NCBI GenBank assembly: GCA_012656075.1
Contig: JAAKBF010000277.1
Location: forward strand, 62,001-126,000
DNA: 64,000 bases
Reading direction: 5' to 3'
DNA from: Phytophthora hibernalis
Lineage: Eukaryota; Oomycota; Peronosporomycetes; Peronosporales; Peronosporaceae
Position numbers and translations under genes: made by a program. Below, in pieces: positions 20,553 to 32,172 of this stretch. The notes below the pieces were generated by a model that saw only the letters and a program-made list of their open reading frames with translations, ran no database searches and was not told the origin of the DNA. Each line of letters begins with the position of its first letter. Within the stretch, counting starts at the first letter, position 1.

Positions 20553-22196
20553 ATGATGACTTCTCCGGACGGCGACAGCGATGGCACGGAATCCCTGGAC
20601 ACCGGGGACCTGGCTTCAAACCGATGCGGCATATGCGACTCTAGTAGACGTCCGTTGGCGATCCCTCCGGCTCCGGTCGTCCACATCCCTGGACCCGGCG
20701 ATCCCATTCCGTCTGTGGGCGCCTTGATGAACGACGCCAACGCCCTGGAGCACGACGCACAGTTACTTCGCGCTCAGTTGGACATGTCCGCCGCCAACGC
20801 CGGGCTGGCCGTCCACGCCGCGTCGTTGCACGACCGCAACCTTTCTCTGCTCCGGCGAGCGCGCGAGTGGTATGACCTGGTTTCCGCCACCGTCAGCCAG
20901 TTGAACGATTGCGTGGAGAGCTTGACTGCAGAGAACACCAGCCTGTTGGACGCCGCGGGCACTCTTCGGACGCAAGCGGGTCGCGCCGAGGAGTGGGAGA
21001 CTCAATACCGCGTGTTGGCTGACGTGACGTGCGAAGAGGCTGCTGCCACGGCTGCCGAGTTGGAGGAGGCGCGTTCTCGCGTCATGCAGTTATCCGATCT
21101 CCTCGCCGCCGCGGAGTCATCTTCCTCGACTGCCTCTACTACCGAGTTGGCACGCGTCTGCGCGGCGCTGAACGATGCGCGGAAGGAGTTGTCCGTGACC
21201 CAAGGTGAGCTATCACGAGCTGTGTCGGAGCGCGAGCGAGCTCGGCTGTCGTCTGCTCGAGCCCTTCAAGATCGCGACGCGGTTGTGGAAGACCTTCGCG
21301 TGGCCCACGACGCTCTTTTTCGTAGTCAGCAGGACGCTGCCGCAGCTCGGGCTCGTGATGAGCCTCTCGCTGCCGACTTGCAACGAGTTAACGCCTTGCG
21401 CGTGTCCCATGCCGAGGAGCATCAACGCGACGTGATGCGTATCCGCGACCTCGAGGCATGCGTCTCCGTTGCGAAGGCAGCACGTGTGTCCGCCCAAGCC
21501 GATCTCGCCCGGGCCCAGGCTGAGGAACTGCGTGCGCCCGCCCGTTCTGACCAGTACAGGGCGGGGTTCTTTCCGCTCGCCAGTCGTCGGCTCGTCAGCA
21601 GGTGTTACACCAAGCTCGGGTACGCCGTCTGGAGTCGCGAGTCGCTGAATTGGAAAACGCCGCGGTGCGAGAAGCGCGCGAGCGGGGTGAACGTACGGAC
21701 ACGTGGCGTCGACTGCTACACGAGGCTCGTTTGGGGCGAGAGTCAGCTCGACGAGTACGAGATGCGCTGGCTACCCGGCTCTCCGCTGTGGTCACGTCTG
21801 CCGGGAGTTCTTTGAACATCGATGGGCTGCTCCGGACGCTGGAGGCCGATGCTGAATCTGCCGTGAACGCGGCCGTCCCTTTACCTCCAGGCGACGCTAG
21901 TCGGGTCAATTCTGGTGGGCACCCGGGACTGTGCCGACGCCTCCAGCATCGCCGTCCCCACCAGCCGTCGCCTCTCCACCCAGGGGGATCCTTCCTGGCC
22001 AACCCCGTTCTGGAGCTTCGGTGCCGCTCACTCGTGCCCAGAGCCTCAATTCCCCAGACCGCGACCGCCTTTTCCCCCACGCCGCGCGGCTGCCACGCAT
22101 CCCCCAGCCGTTCCTCGGGGAAGTCCGCCTCTCCGACGGAGTTCCCGGCCGTCCACCTCGGCGGACTCTGCTGCTTCCGACCATGTCGCCGCGGCA
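20553..22196 (+). pseudogene. Gypsy-A antisense ORF, N-terminal part (coiled-coil protein)
   Basis: The ATG at 20553 opens a ~400-residue frame that starts MMTSPDGDSDGTESLDTGDL. A long alanine/leucine/arginine-rich coiled coil follows (for example EAAATAAELEEARSRVMQLS and RDAVVEDLRVAHDALFRSQQ). A frameshift near 21595 continues as RRLESRVAELENAAVREARE and then a Pro/Ser-rich tail. At ~22196 the sequence jumps into Gypsy-2 gag, so the C-terminus is lost here; a homologous C-terminal part lies at 29076-30916. No enzyme motif is seen. The name reflects its position: in the re-ordered element it lies antisense between pol and the 3' LTR. Its role is unknown. Confidence 0.65.
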
Positions 22197-23323
22197 GACC
22201 CAGTCGACTTGTTCGACCTAGATAATGGTACGACCGGGAATACGGCGGCGTTTGCCTCGGCCACGGCCGGGGTTGCCAGCGGAGGAGTGACGCGTGTACG
22301 TCTATCCGCGTTCTCGGAACTGAAGGAGTTCCACGGACGCGATGCCAGCGAGGAGTAATCCCGAGCCTGGCTGAATCGGGTCAAGTCCGCGTCTAGACGG
22401 GATGGGATGACGGGCGATGAAGTGGATGCCCTGTTCGGAGATCTGATGTCGGGCCCAGCACGCCAATGGTATCTGCAGCTGAGTCGCAATGTCAAGAAGT
22501 CGTGGACAAACCTGACGGAGCAGTTCCGTATTCAGTATTGCGGGAAAGGAGTGTCGATGGATAGCAGATACTATCACGCAACCAAGCGCTCCGATGAAAC
22601 CCCACTTGAATATCTGTATCGGTTGAACGTAGCGGGTATGCGAGCCAACGTCCACTACGACGGTAGCTCGGTGGAAGAAAAGAGGGAACATGTCGAGTTC
22701 TTCATCCATACGCTCGACACGCAAGAACAAGAGCTGGCCTCCCGTCTGACCTTGATAGAGATTCCCGATGTCGAGACGTTGGAGAAGAAACTACGCGCCC
22801 GGCAACGGGGACTAGCTCGTCAAAAGAAGACTCTCTTCGGATCCAACAAGTTCCGTCAGAAAGCACCCCACCGCCACCACCGGCTCGCGCGGTTCACGCG
22901 ATTCAGACCGCGGCGGACGAATGTGACTCGGGACGTGATATTCAAGATAGCGACGACCATTTGTACGACCAGGATCGGGATGCCGAAGAACGAGCTCGAC
23001 TGCTGACGACCGGCCACACGCCCTCGGGCGAAAACACGCGTCGCAGCCCCGTTGCAGACGACCCAAGACCGGACCGACCCAAATGTCGTCAAGGTGGTTC
23101 ACGCCGTCATACAGAGAAAGACTGTTGGGCTCTGCTGACTTGCCAGAAGTGTGGAGGCCATCACCCGTCTGATCGTTGCCTACGGACCTGCAAAGCTTGC
23201 GGGGAAGTCCATGAAGCAGGGAAGTGCCCGTTGGAAGAATTCTTCAACCAACTTCGTCAGTGGTACAGTCCGCAGAAACACGCTGGGATGCTGCCGCCAC
23301 AGGCCGAAAAGATGTTAAACTAG
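22197..23323 (+). pseudogene. Gypsy-2 gag (N-terminus missing)
   Basis: It begins abruptly at the junction with antisense-ORF sequence, at the point corresponding to DLFDLDNGTTGN of Gypsy-1; about 1.4 kb of N-terminal gag is absent. It then has the same TAA after GRDASEE (22356-22358), the Gag core and a frameshift near 22900. The zinc knuckles CQKCGGHHPSDRC and CKACGEVHEAGKC follow, ending at 23323. Confidence 0.85.
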
Positions 23324-23328
23324 ATCGC

Positions 23329-26300
23329 TCGCTGGTTGGAAAGCCAGTACGAGACGATCGGTCCGTTTCCGTCTATGCATATGTGGCCCAGAGGCCACCC
23401 GAGGAAGGCAAGGAAAACCTGACTACCCCGGTCGATAATACATGTGAACTCCACCGGGAACCCACCTCGTATGAACGTGCTCCCCGGGTGTTAAATATTC
23501 GACGCCCGGACGACTATGAGAGGGAGACTCCGTTGGACGTGATTGACTTGCAGCCAGGAGAACGGCGCGGATACTGGAAATATTACGCGCCGGACAAGTG
23601 GTACCGACAGGTCAAGATTAATGGAAAGCTAAACAACCGCCGTGCGACTCTGTTGCTCGATACTGGTGCCGAGGTGTCCATCATAGACACCACCTTTGCT
23701 CGTGAGGTAGGCTGCCAGATCGACACGGGCGTGACGCAGAACCCGGGACGATACGTATTACCCGGTGGGAAGGACGCGGAGAAAAGTGACCTTAGACGGA
23801 AACCTGGTGTACTTCTTGAACATATGGGTCGGAGAGCTTGTCGGTCAAGACGCGATTTTGGGGATGAACTTCATGGTGCCAGCAGGGGTCCGCATCGACA
23901 CTGCGGACGGCACGGCATGCCTACCCGACGAAGTGACGATCCAGATGATCGGGAGAAGACCGTTGTATGGCGCGAAGATGCACCCGGTCACGGTTAAAAG
24001 TGGGGATTCCGTGAGGATCGACCCTGGAAGATCGCACGATGTTCCCCTCCGACCGGATAAGAACACTACGAAGCTCTGGGTCACCAGAGGAGACTTGTGG
24101 GTAACCTCCGTCGTTAAAGGGAAGATAGGGCGGTGTACGTACTTGCGGATAACCAATATCGCCGATAAAACAGTCTTAATTGACTCACTCGTGACTCTAG
24201 CCTGGTGGACGGCCGACGACGCTCTGCCGCGAGAATTCGGTTTCGTCCAGGCAAACTCGCGACGGTACAAGGAATGGCAGAACCTTGCGTACGGTGCCAC
24301 CTGCGATGCAGACGACCACTGGTCCGACGAAAGCAGCGATGGACCCTGTGGGCCTTTGGTGGAACACCCGACCTACGAGACTCCCAAAGGAATCCTACAT
24401 CGAGAAGGAGACCCGCCGTCAGGTCAGGGAGGGAACAGAATCGGCCGCCCAAGGTGATGGTGACACTCATCACCCCGGAACGGGGAGAGGACCCCAGACA
24501 GCCACACGAACTGGGACAGGGGACGACCGCGGTCGGAACCTCGAGCGAAGAAGTGTGTGATGACGATCCTGAGATACCACCGGGAAAGGCGGCAGAGCCG
24601 GACCAGATAAATCCGGTGACCGAGAATAAAACGGGCGACGTGGAGGCTGAGGACGCCGTAATCTTCCACGAAGGTTCGGAGCTCTTCGCCGAGGAATTGC
24701 AAGCAGAGATGGCTGTCCTCCCAGAAATCTCCCTGACCGAAGAAGTGAAGATCGAAGACCTCAAGGTCGGACGACCTACAGGAGTGACGCCGGAGATCGC
24801 AGCGAGGGAAGAGGAGCGGCTACGTCAAATCATCTGGAAGCGGCGGAAATGGCTGATCGGGAAGGGCAAGGCTTTACCTCCCGCGGCCATTGGAGTCATC
24901 TGTGATATTGACGTAGGCGACGCGAAGCCCGTAGCGCAACGTGTACGCAAGCTACCACCCAAGTTCAGAGAGCCAGTCTCGGCTTTACTCAAGGGGCTTC
25001 TCAGCGCGAGGATGATCCGACCCTCGAGATCTCCATGGGCCTCGCCGATCGTCGTGATCTTGAAGAAGAATGGGGTCGACATCCGACTCTTTATTGACTA
25101 TCGCTTGGTGAACGGGTTGACTCAATTGATGGTATACCCATGCCACTGATCAAGGACCTGCTCGAAGATTTGGACAAGTACCTTTGGTACTGCTCGCTCG
25201 ACATGGCAAGCGGATTCTGGGTCATCCCCATGACCGATCGAGCCCGGCTGGTATCAGCCTTCATCACCCCGTTCGGGCTGTTCGAGTGGACGCGGATGCC
25301 GTTTGGATTGTGCAATGCACCGCAAATATACCAGCGACTAATCGACAACGCGCTCTACGGGTTTTGGAGCGTCGCACCGGACCGCGAGACCCAAGACGTT
25401 TTCGACGGAGGAAGACCAGCAGCTCCGGGCACCCCGTCCGCGTTGGGCCGACGTTCGTACATTGACGACATCCTGATCGGAGGTTCATCGTGGGGCAATC
25501 TGTGCCCGAAAGTGGAACGTTTGCTAGATGCCGGTGAGAAATGGCACCTATCCATCAGCGTGGAGAAGAGCGAGTGGGGTATGGCCAAGGTCGCGTATCT
25601 GGGTGACAGTGTGTCAGAATACGGACTGGAGGCGAAGCCGAAGAACTTGGAGTCGCTGACAGCTCTGACGTTCCCGCGCACGTTGAAAGGACTCCAATCT
25701 TTCTTGGGTAGCCTCAACTATTACCACAGGTTCATCGCAGATTTCGCGATCTACGCGACCACGTTATACTCTCTCTGAAGCGGATTTCGACGAATACGCC
25801 TCCAAGCCGGACGTGCACTCCCAACCAAAGTGGACGCATGCCCTCAACGCGTTTGATACGCTCAAAACAAAGTTTGCACAGACCCCGATGATGAAGCATT
25901 TCGACGAGGCGCGGGACCCGATCGTGATCTATACGCTAGTGAATGGGCGATCTCGGCCGTCCTCGCACAGACCCACGACGGTGTGTGTATGCCGGTGAAG
26001 TTCACTAGTCGCACGCTGAAGCCGAACGAGCTGAACTACGACATCGTCGAGAAAGAGATCTTGGCACTCCTACGCGTCCTGAGTGATTGTTTCACCATGC
26101 TAGCCGGGAAAACGGTTCGCGTCGTAACTCGACACACGACAATGGCTTGGTTGTTCCGATCCAAGGGACTACAGGGACGTTTGTCGCAATGGGCCGCGAT
26201 CTTGTCACCATGGAAACTGGACATATGCCGATCTGCGAAAGGGGAAGAGGAAATCCTGGGTACTCTAGCCGCGAGCATCACGCCACGGGCATTCGTCGAT

Positions 26301-26990
26301 GCGGCGTTGGAAGACATCGCTCCACGAAAACGTCCGTCGAGGGCTACCGACATCCCGACTCCGACCATAGCAGCCGGGGAGGAATTACACGTCATGAGTT
26401 TTGATGGTTCAGCAAAGGCCAAACGAGATGGCGGTGCGTTCAGTGCCGTCATCTGGAAACTACCCGGATGGAAGATCGTCCACGCGGCATCAGGCTACGC
26501 CACGGATCTTACGGTCAATGAAGCTGAATATCGTGGTATGCTGCTGGGGTACTCGCTTTTGGATGATGTGAAAGTCTCCCGCCTGATCGTCTGCGGCGAC
26601 TCGAGCCTAGTCATCCGACAGATGAGGGACGAGACGGACTGTAAGTCGCCAGGCTTGAAGTTGCTGAGGCAACGGGCCCGGGACGTCCTACGAAAATGGC
26701 CGAAACACGACCTATATCATGTACGACGAGATTGGAACGCCAGGGCCGATCTTCTAGCAGGACAGGCTCTCCAGCGTCAAGCCGGCATCAGAGCCCAGTC
26801 GCCCGAAGAATGGCGAGACTTGAATACGCTAAATCGCTTGACGGAGGTCATCCGACCCAGGGAACGAGATCGGGTAGACCTCGACCGAGGATCTAAGACC
26901 TCCGATCCAGATCCTGAGACTCCCGATCTAGGCCGATTAGGGAAGAACTGGTCGGTAAGAGACCAGGGACTGCCCCGGTGTTGCCAGTGA
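23329..26990 (+). pseudogene. Gypsy-2 pol: protease, reverse transcriptase, dual RNase H
   Basis: Protease LLLDTGAEVSIIDTTF lies at ~23650, with a frameshift near 23780, then GQDAILGMNFMVPAG. RT begins at ~24880 (VRKLPPKFREPVSALLKG, SPWASPIVVILKKNGVDIRL). After a frameshift at ~25135 come MPFGLCNAPQIYQRLIDNA and RRSYIDDILIGGS with the catalytic DD. The ordinary Gypsy RNase H is partly recognisable (FTSRTLKPNELNYDIVEKE). A second RNase H follows at ~26390-26790: SFDGSAK (Asp), VNEAEYRGM (Glu), CGDSSLVI (Asp) and RRDWNARADLLAG (final Asp). This is the archaeal-like RNase H1 fold that some Gypsy lineages have gained. Frameshifts near 25775 and 25980 break the reading. Confidence 0.87.
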
Positions 26991-26999
26991 CCACGAGGT

Positions 27000-28680
27000 C
27001 AGCAGCGGCCCGAACCGCTCCAACTACCGACAGAACGCCGGGAGTTTTACAGGAATCGGTAGTACAGCGGTTGCGGCTTGATCGAATTCGGATCGCCCAA
27101 GACGAGGAACGTTGGATCTAGAATCTCAAGAGGTATCTGAGCGGCGACTTGGGGAGCTCTCGCGACGGAGAGCAAAAAATTGCAGCAAGATCGCACACCA
27201 GTATGAAGAAGGTGAAGGAGACCTGCTCTACTACCACGCCAAAGGCGGAGAGTCGACCGAAGAACGCGATGCGGTGATGAAGTTGGTGGTCCCGGAGACT
27301 CTCCGCGAGGACGTGTCACACCACTATCACGCGAGTCTGGAAGGGGCTCACGAAAGAATTGGCCGGACCTACCAACGGTTACGACGCCATTTTCACTGGC
27401 CGGGACTATTCCGGAACGTGCAGCGCTACGTAGGCGGGTGCACCGATTGCGAAACGGGAAAAGGGAGACCGACTATCCAAGGCGAATCTCCGGGTAACAT
27501 CGTGGCAACGTACCCGTTCCAAGTTATCGCAATGGACCATATCCCGTCACTGCCCGCGTCGTATAAAGAGAACACCAAACTCCTCGTGTGGGTCGATTTG
27601 TTCACAGGTTTCGTAATCGTAAAGGCAAACAACTCCAGAACGGCTCAGACCGTCGTGGAAGCGTACGAGGAAGCCGTCTTCCGAAGGTTCGGAGCCAGCG
27701 AAGCCATCCGGCATGATCGGGAGCCGAGCTTCATGTCCGACTTCTTCAGAGCATTCAATAAACGGATGGGCCAGAAGCAGCGAGCAACCCTCGCTTATCG
27801 ACCGCAGGCCAATGGAGCTGCGGAACGCATGGTGCAAACAATCACAAGAGCGATTAAGATGTACACCACGGACGTGGATCAGCGAGACTGGGACGAATAC
27901 GCCGAGCGACTTACCTTCCCGCTGAACACGGCACACAACCGCACGAGGAACGAAACCCCGTTTTACCTCGTACACGGTTGGGGTCCCCGATCCACATTGG
28001 AGACGTTGCTCGCAGTCAGCGACACGTCACGGCGCGATGCAGACGCCAGACGATGGAGGCTGCGGATCCAACGACACTCCAAGGCAGCACGAGCACAAGC
28101 GTTAGAATTGATCCGGGACGCGGTCGGCACCCGAGCCCATCTCCAAAACGAAGACGCGACGGAACATTCGATCGAGGCTGGTTCACAGGTCTGGTTGTAC
28201 CTGGATCGGGTTAAACCGGGCTACGCGCGCAAACTCGCGCACCTGTGGCAGCGTGGTCGAGCTCATAAATACATACGTCGCACGTCTCGAGATTAGAGGC
28301 ACGCCCTACCAGTTGTACCCGAACGTACACATCTCCAAGTTGAAACCCGTCCGCCAATTCCCGTCGCGGCCCGCGCTGTTACTGACCGTGCCCACCGACG
28401 AGCGATTCGATTTCGACGAGGAATTCTTCCCGGAAGACAGCTGGGTAATTAGTGACCTGGAGGAAGATGTACATGAGGTGGAACAAATACTGGATATGCG
28501 CGACGGACGTACCACACGATATGGGCGGATACGACGCGAATTCGAGGTGAAGTGGAAGGGATACCCAGACGCGTCTTGGGTCGACAAACAAGATCTCAAC
28601 TGTGGGGGCTGCTGTACGATTTCCTGCGGCAACGAACATGTCGAAACCGGTTCGGCGTCATGCAATCACATGAAAACGTG
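27000..28680 (+). pseudogene. Gypsy-2 pol: integrase and chromodomain
   Basis: The HHCC finger is HHYHASLEGAH...CTDCETG at ~27315-27455. The integrase core keeps AMDHI, IRHDREPSF and NGAAERM, the full D-D-E set. The C-terminal GPY/F-like region (VWLYLDRVKPG, LAHLWQRG) is shifted near 28250 and continues as YQLYPNVHISKLKPV. The chromodomain is EVEQILDMRD..EFEVKWKGYPDASW, followed by DLNCGG at ~28595, a tail common in oomycete chromoviral elements. Chromodomains in Gypsy integrases are known to steer insertion towards marked chromatin. Confidence 0.87.
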
Positions 28681-29075
28681 GGCACAACGGAATCTGGCGC
28701 AGCAGAACCCGACGAGGCGGGGTAGGCGTCGAAGGGCGCGGAATAAGTCGACAGGGTGGCCGTCGACAGGAGGAACGGAGGGGAACTTCACGTCTGGACA
28801 GGACCAGATCGGAGCGTGTCGGGAAGACGAAACGAAGTCGGCGGGGAGGCCGCCGATGGGAGGAACGGAGGAACGCTTGTCTGGGAGAGGCCAGATTGAG
28901 AAGTGACGATGAGGAAGTCTGAGGGTCGGCCTGTTGGCCGAAGATGGGACGATGAAGGGTCGTCTCATGAAAAAGATCACAAAAGAAAACGAAGACCAAG
29001 GCACGAGTGCGAAAGGAGTGGCAGAAAGGAGTATTCAACGGTTATGCCTATGAAAAGGGACGTTCGACCCTACGC
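28681..29075. other. Gypsy-2 region between pol and antisense ORF
   Basis: G/A-rich sequence with repeated GGAGGAACGGAGG-type blocks (GGGTGGCCGTCGACAGGAGGAACGG, GGGAGGCCGCCGATGGGAGG). It could hold a polypurine tract. No coding sequence is recognised beyond the chromodomain tail. Confidence 0.45.
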
Positions 29076-30916
29076 CTATATCTCCTCAACAAACTTGTCC
29101 CGCAGACGAGAGACGGCGTACGCGGGATGCGCACGCATCACCGTACAGAGCTGACGAGAGTCGGGGAGCGAGCGGAAGTAACGGCGCCAAGGCTCCTGTG
29201 AGTCGATGTCGGCCAACGCGGCGTGCAGCGTCGCGTGCTGACGGCCCGGATACCACCGACCGACGGCAGAACGACTGGGAGGGAAGTGCAGGAAGACCGG
29301 GTCCAACAGGAGGTCCATATCCGCCGACTCCGACCGGAAGAGCCCGACGATAAGCTGGAGGACGCTCGCCAAGTGGTCCCCCGCGTGTGATCTACGCGAG
29401 TTCCGACGCCGGCGCCACGTAACCCACTCTGAACCACTGGGGACCGGCAACTCATGGGAGGCTTCCCAGTAAGCCTGGGCCCAATGCTCCAGGTGCAGGT
29501 CGTACCGGGACAGGAGGGCTCCGAAAGATGGATCGTCCGCCGCAAAAGTCAGGGGCTCGGCGCGCTGGGTCGGGTAAGCCCATGGCCGAGACGCGTACAA
29601 GGCGTCGACATTAGCCCGCGTCAACAAGGCTTCGTTTCAAGCAGCGGGACGAGGGCTAGCCGTGGACGGGAAGATCCAACCCGGAGGGGGAGCAGAGTCG
29701 TCCGAAGCAAGGGTACCGACAAAGACGTCAACGTCTCGGAGCGAAGAGAACGAGGCCAAGGAGGGTACCGCCGATGATGCCATTCAGTCGGATCACGTGC
29801 AGGGGAATCGCGGGGGCAAAGAACGGTACGTTGGAGGCCCCGCTGGCGGTTCCCGAAGGTGGCGAGGAAGGGGACTGGACGACGAATCGGAAGCCGAAGG
29901 TGCCTTGGAAGACGCGGCAGCCGAAGAGGACGAAGACGACCCCCACTAGATGAAGACGCACCGGCCCCCGAACCCGCGGAGTTGGATCGAGAGGCCGAGC
30001 CAGACCGCGAAACACGTCAACGCAACCGGCGACGTTTCGTCCGACGAGGATGAACACCGGAAGCGCTATCCGACGACTCCGAAGACGAGAACAAGTCGTG
30101 GAACGCCCGGGAAGCCTTCGCCGAAGACGGCGGGGAAGAGCGATGACCCTGTGCCGCGGCGACATGGTCGGAAGCAGCAGAGTCCGCCGAGGTGGACGGC
30201 CGGGAACTCCGTCAAAGAGGCGGACTTCCCGAGGAGCGGCTGGGGATGCGTGGCAGCCGCGCGACGTGGGGAAAAGGCGGTCGCGGTCTGGGGAATTGAG
30301 GCTCTGGGCACGAGTGAGTGGCACCGAAGCTCCAGAACGGGGTTGGCCAGGAAGGATCCCCCTGGGTGGAGAGGCGACGGCTGGTGGGGACGGCGATGCT
30401 GGAGGCGTCGGCACAGTCCCGGAGTGCCCACCAGAATTGACCCGACTAGCGTCGCCTGGAGGTAAAGGGACGGCCGCGTTCACGGCAGATTCAGCATCGG
30501 CCTCCAGCGTCCGGAGCAGCCCATCGATGTTCAAAGAACTCCCGGCAGACGTGACCACAGCGGAGAGCCGGGTAGCCAGCGCATCTCGTACTCGTCGAGC
30601 TGACTCTCGCCCCAAACGAGCCTCGTGTAGCAGTCGACGCCACGTGTCCGTACGTTCACCCCGCTCGCGCGCTTCTCGCACCGCGGCGTTTTCCAATTCA
30701 GCGACTCGCGACTCCAGACGGCGTACCCGAGCTTGGTGTAACACCTGCTGACGAGCCGACGACTGGCGAGCGGAAAGAACCCCGCCCTGTACTGGTCAGA
30801 ACGGGCGGGCGCACGCAGTTCCTCAGCCTGGGCCCGGGCGAGATCGGCTTGGGCGGACACACGTGCTGCCTCCGCAACGGAGACGGATACCTCGAGGTCG
30901 CGGATACGCATCACGC
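29076..30916 (-). pseudogene. Gypsy-A antisense ORF, middle and C-terminal part
   Basis: On the minus strand it starts inside the coiled coil (VMRIRDLEVSVSVAEAARVS), matching residue ~290 of the 20553 copy, and carries the same frameshift. It continues past the point where that copy breaks. The last segment (29627-29076) reads ANVDALYASRPWAYPT, LHLEHWAQAYWEASHELP, DIDSQEPWRRYFRSLPD and RLRDKFVEEI before its stop. The QEPWR block resembles QEPWRVWWVTRPE in the antisense ORF of Gypsy-3 (54585-55025), so the C-terminal domain is conserved across families. The start is cut off by the rearrangement at 30916. Confidence 0.65.
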
Positions 30917-31650
30917 CTGTTTCCTCGGTTGTGCACGGCGTTATCGGGCCAGTGCGTTCTTCGTCTTTGGCGCCGGGTTATCAGCAACGCCTGGACGGTA
31001 TCGTGTAACGTGTCCCTCCTATTGGGCACGGGATGTTGGGGGTTGAGTACACCGATCCAGCAGCGGACGACGGGGCCGGTTATCCTGGGGCTCTTCTCGG
31101 TCGAGGCTGCTGGCTCTTGAACGAAGGAAATCCACTTGCGTAGCACAAAGAGAATTCGGGACTGAGCCTTATCTTGTCCTATCCTATCAATGCCTTCCTC
31201 GCCACTCGTTGTATTTCTGGCTTTCTTCCTATCACCTCCCGCCGTTCTTACCCATCATCGTTGTCCTGACTTGCCCTGATCGCGTGACCCAGTTGCCACA
31301 TCGGGGTCAGTCGGGTTGCTTGATCGGGGTCTTCCGAGTTGCTAGATCGGGGTCCGTCGAGTTGCCAGATCGGGGTCCGTCGGTCGGGGTTGTAGATCGG
31401 GGCGTAAACATTGTCTCCGACCGTGGTCCCCGTGTCGCAGGCCTCGTCCCACGGTTGCATATAAACGGGGCGGAGCCGCTGCCTGATCTGTCTCCGTCTT
31501 TCCTGCGGAAAATTCCGTTTCCCGTCGCTCTGGGTCGACATCCATCAAAACGGTCAGCCAGACTTCGTCACTCTCCGGCACTCCCCTTTTACGACGGCAT
31601 TCCGCGTTGCACCAGCGTTGTACCGCCCTCCGACAGACCGCTTCTCCACA
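30917..31650 (-). repeat. Gypsy-A LTR plus leader, right copy
   Basis: Matches 19709-20438 in the same orientation, including the tandem array at 31292-31404 and the CATATAAACGG box. The TGTGGAGAAG start (minus sense) ends at 31650, where LTR-B begins. The left edge at 30917 is a rearrangement breakpoint just short of where gag should start. Confidence 0.75.
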
Positions 31651-31651
31651 C

Positions 31652-32172
31652 AGTTGTGGTGTTGGGTTTTGGGGCTCTCGGTCGCCAGTCGGCAAGGTTG
31701 CCCTTGCTGAAGGAAAGCGACCAGCGTGCCCTGATCGGCGGATTACATTCTCCGCGCCACAGTGACCACGATAGTTTAGTGACCGAGGCCTCGGTCGGGT
31801 ATAATAAATTCCCGGCCGAGAGTACGAACCCTCGTTTGTACCCATTTCAGTTTCGTACCCTCGGTCTTATAAAGCCGGGTACAGGATCACATACTGCGAT
31901 CGATTCACACTGGATATTTGTATTTAGATATAGGACTAGCTATAGGATTGACTACAAAGGCTCTCAGAGCCATAGATCAACATAAATAAATCAGCAGTCT
32001 TCCCCCAAGTCACCAAGGGTCAAGTCCGTCTTCGGTAAGTCTAGCTAGCTTATCTTAGGGTCTGGATACGCTCGGCTTGTGGGATGCTGGTCAGGGGTCC
32101 TAAGAACCGAGGGTTTGTTGCTGGTCAGTCCAAGAGATTAGAGTGGCCGAGTGTTGGGAGCGACGAGAAGCG
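31652..32172 (+). repeat. LTR-B copy, probably a solo LTR
   Basis: Runs from TTGTGGTGTTGGG to GAGAAGCGTC. The inverted copy at 58938-59478 covers the same span and ends at the same base, which suggests real LTR limits. It contains the palindrome ACCGAGGCCTCGGT, a TATA-like CTTATAAAG at ~31866 and a GGTAAGT word near 32034. No matching internal domain lies beside it. Confidence 0.7.

Larger units (their letters stand above)
19709..31650 (-). mobile_element. Gypsy-2: Gypsy-A element with inverted interior
   Basis: Two copies of the LTR plus leader (19709-20438 and 30917-31650) lie in the same direction, both with LTR sense on the minus strand. Between them gag-pol runs on the plus strand (22197-28680), with antisense-ORF sequence at both ends (20553-22196 plus, 29076-30916 minus). 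Turning the interior over through the 21432-22196/30130-30914 inverted repeat would give the normal order LTR, gag, pol, antisense ORF, LTR on the minus strand. An internal inversion is therefore the simplest reading. Confidence 0.7.

Noticed and set aside
22356..22358. Programmed stop readthrough between gag parts of Gypsy-A
   Set aside because: The TAA is shared by both copies, but it lies inside the Gag core rather than at a gag-pol boundary, so a shared ancestral lesion is simpler; kept only as an alternative in the finding.
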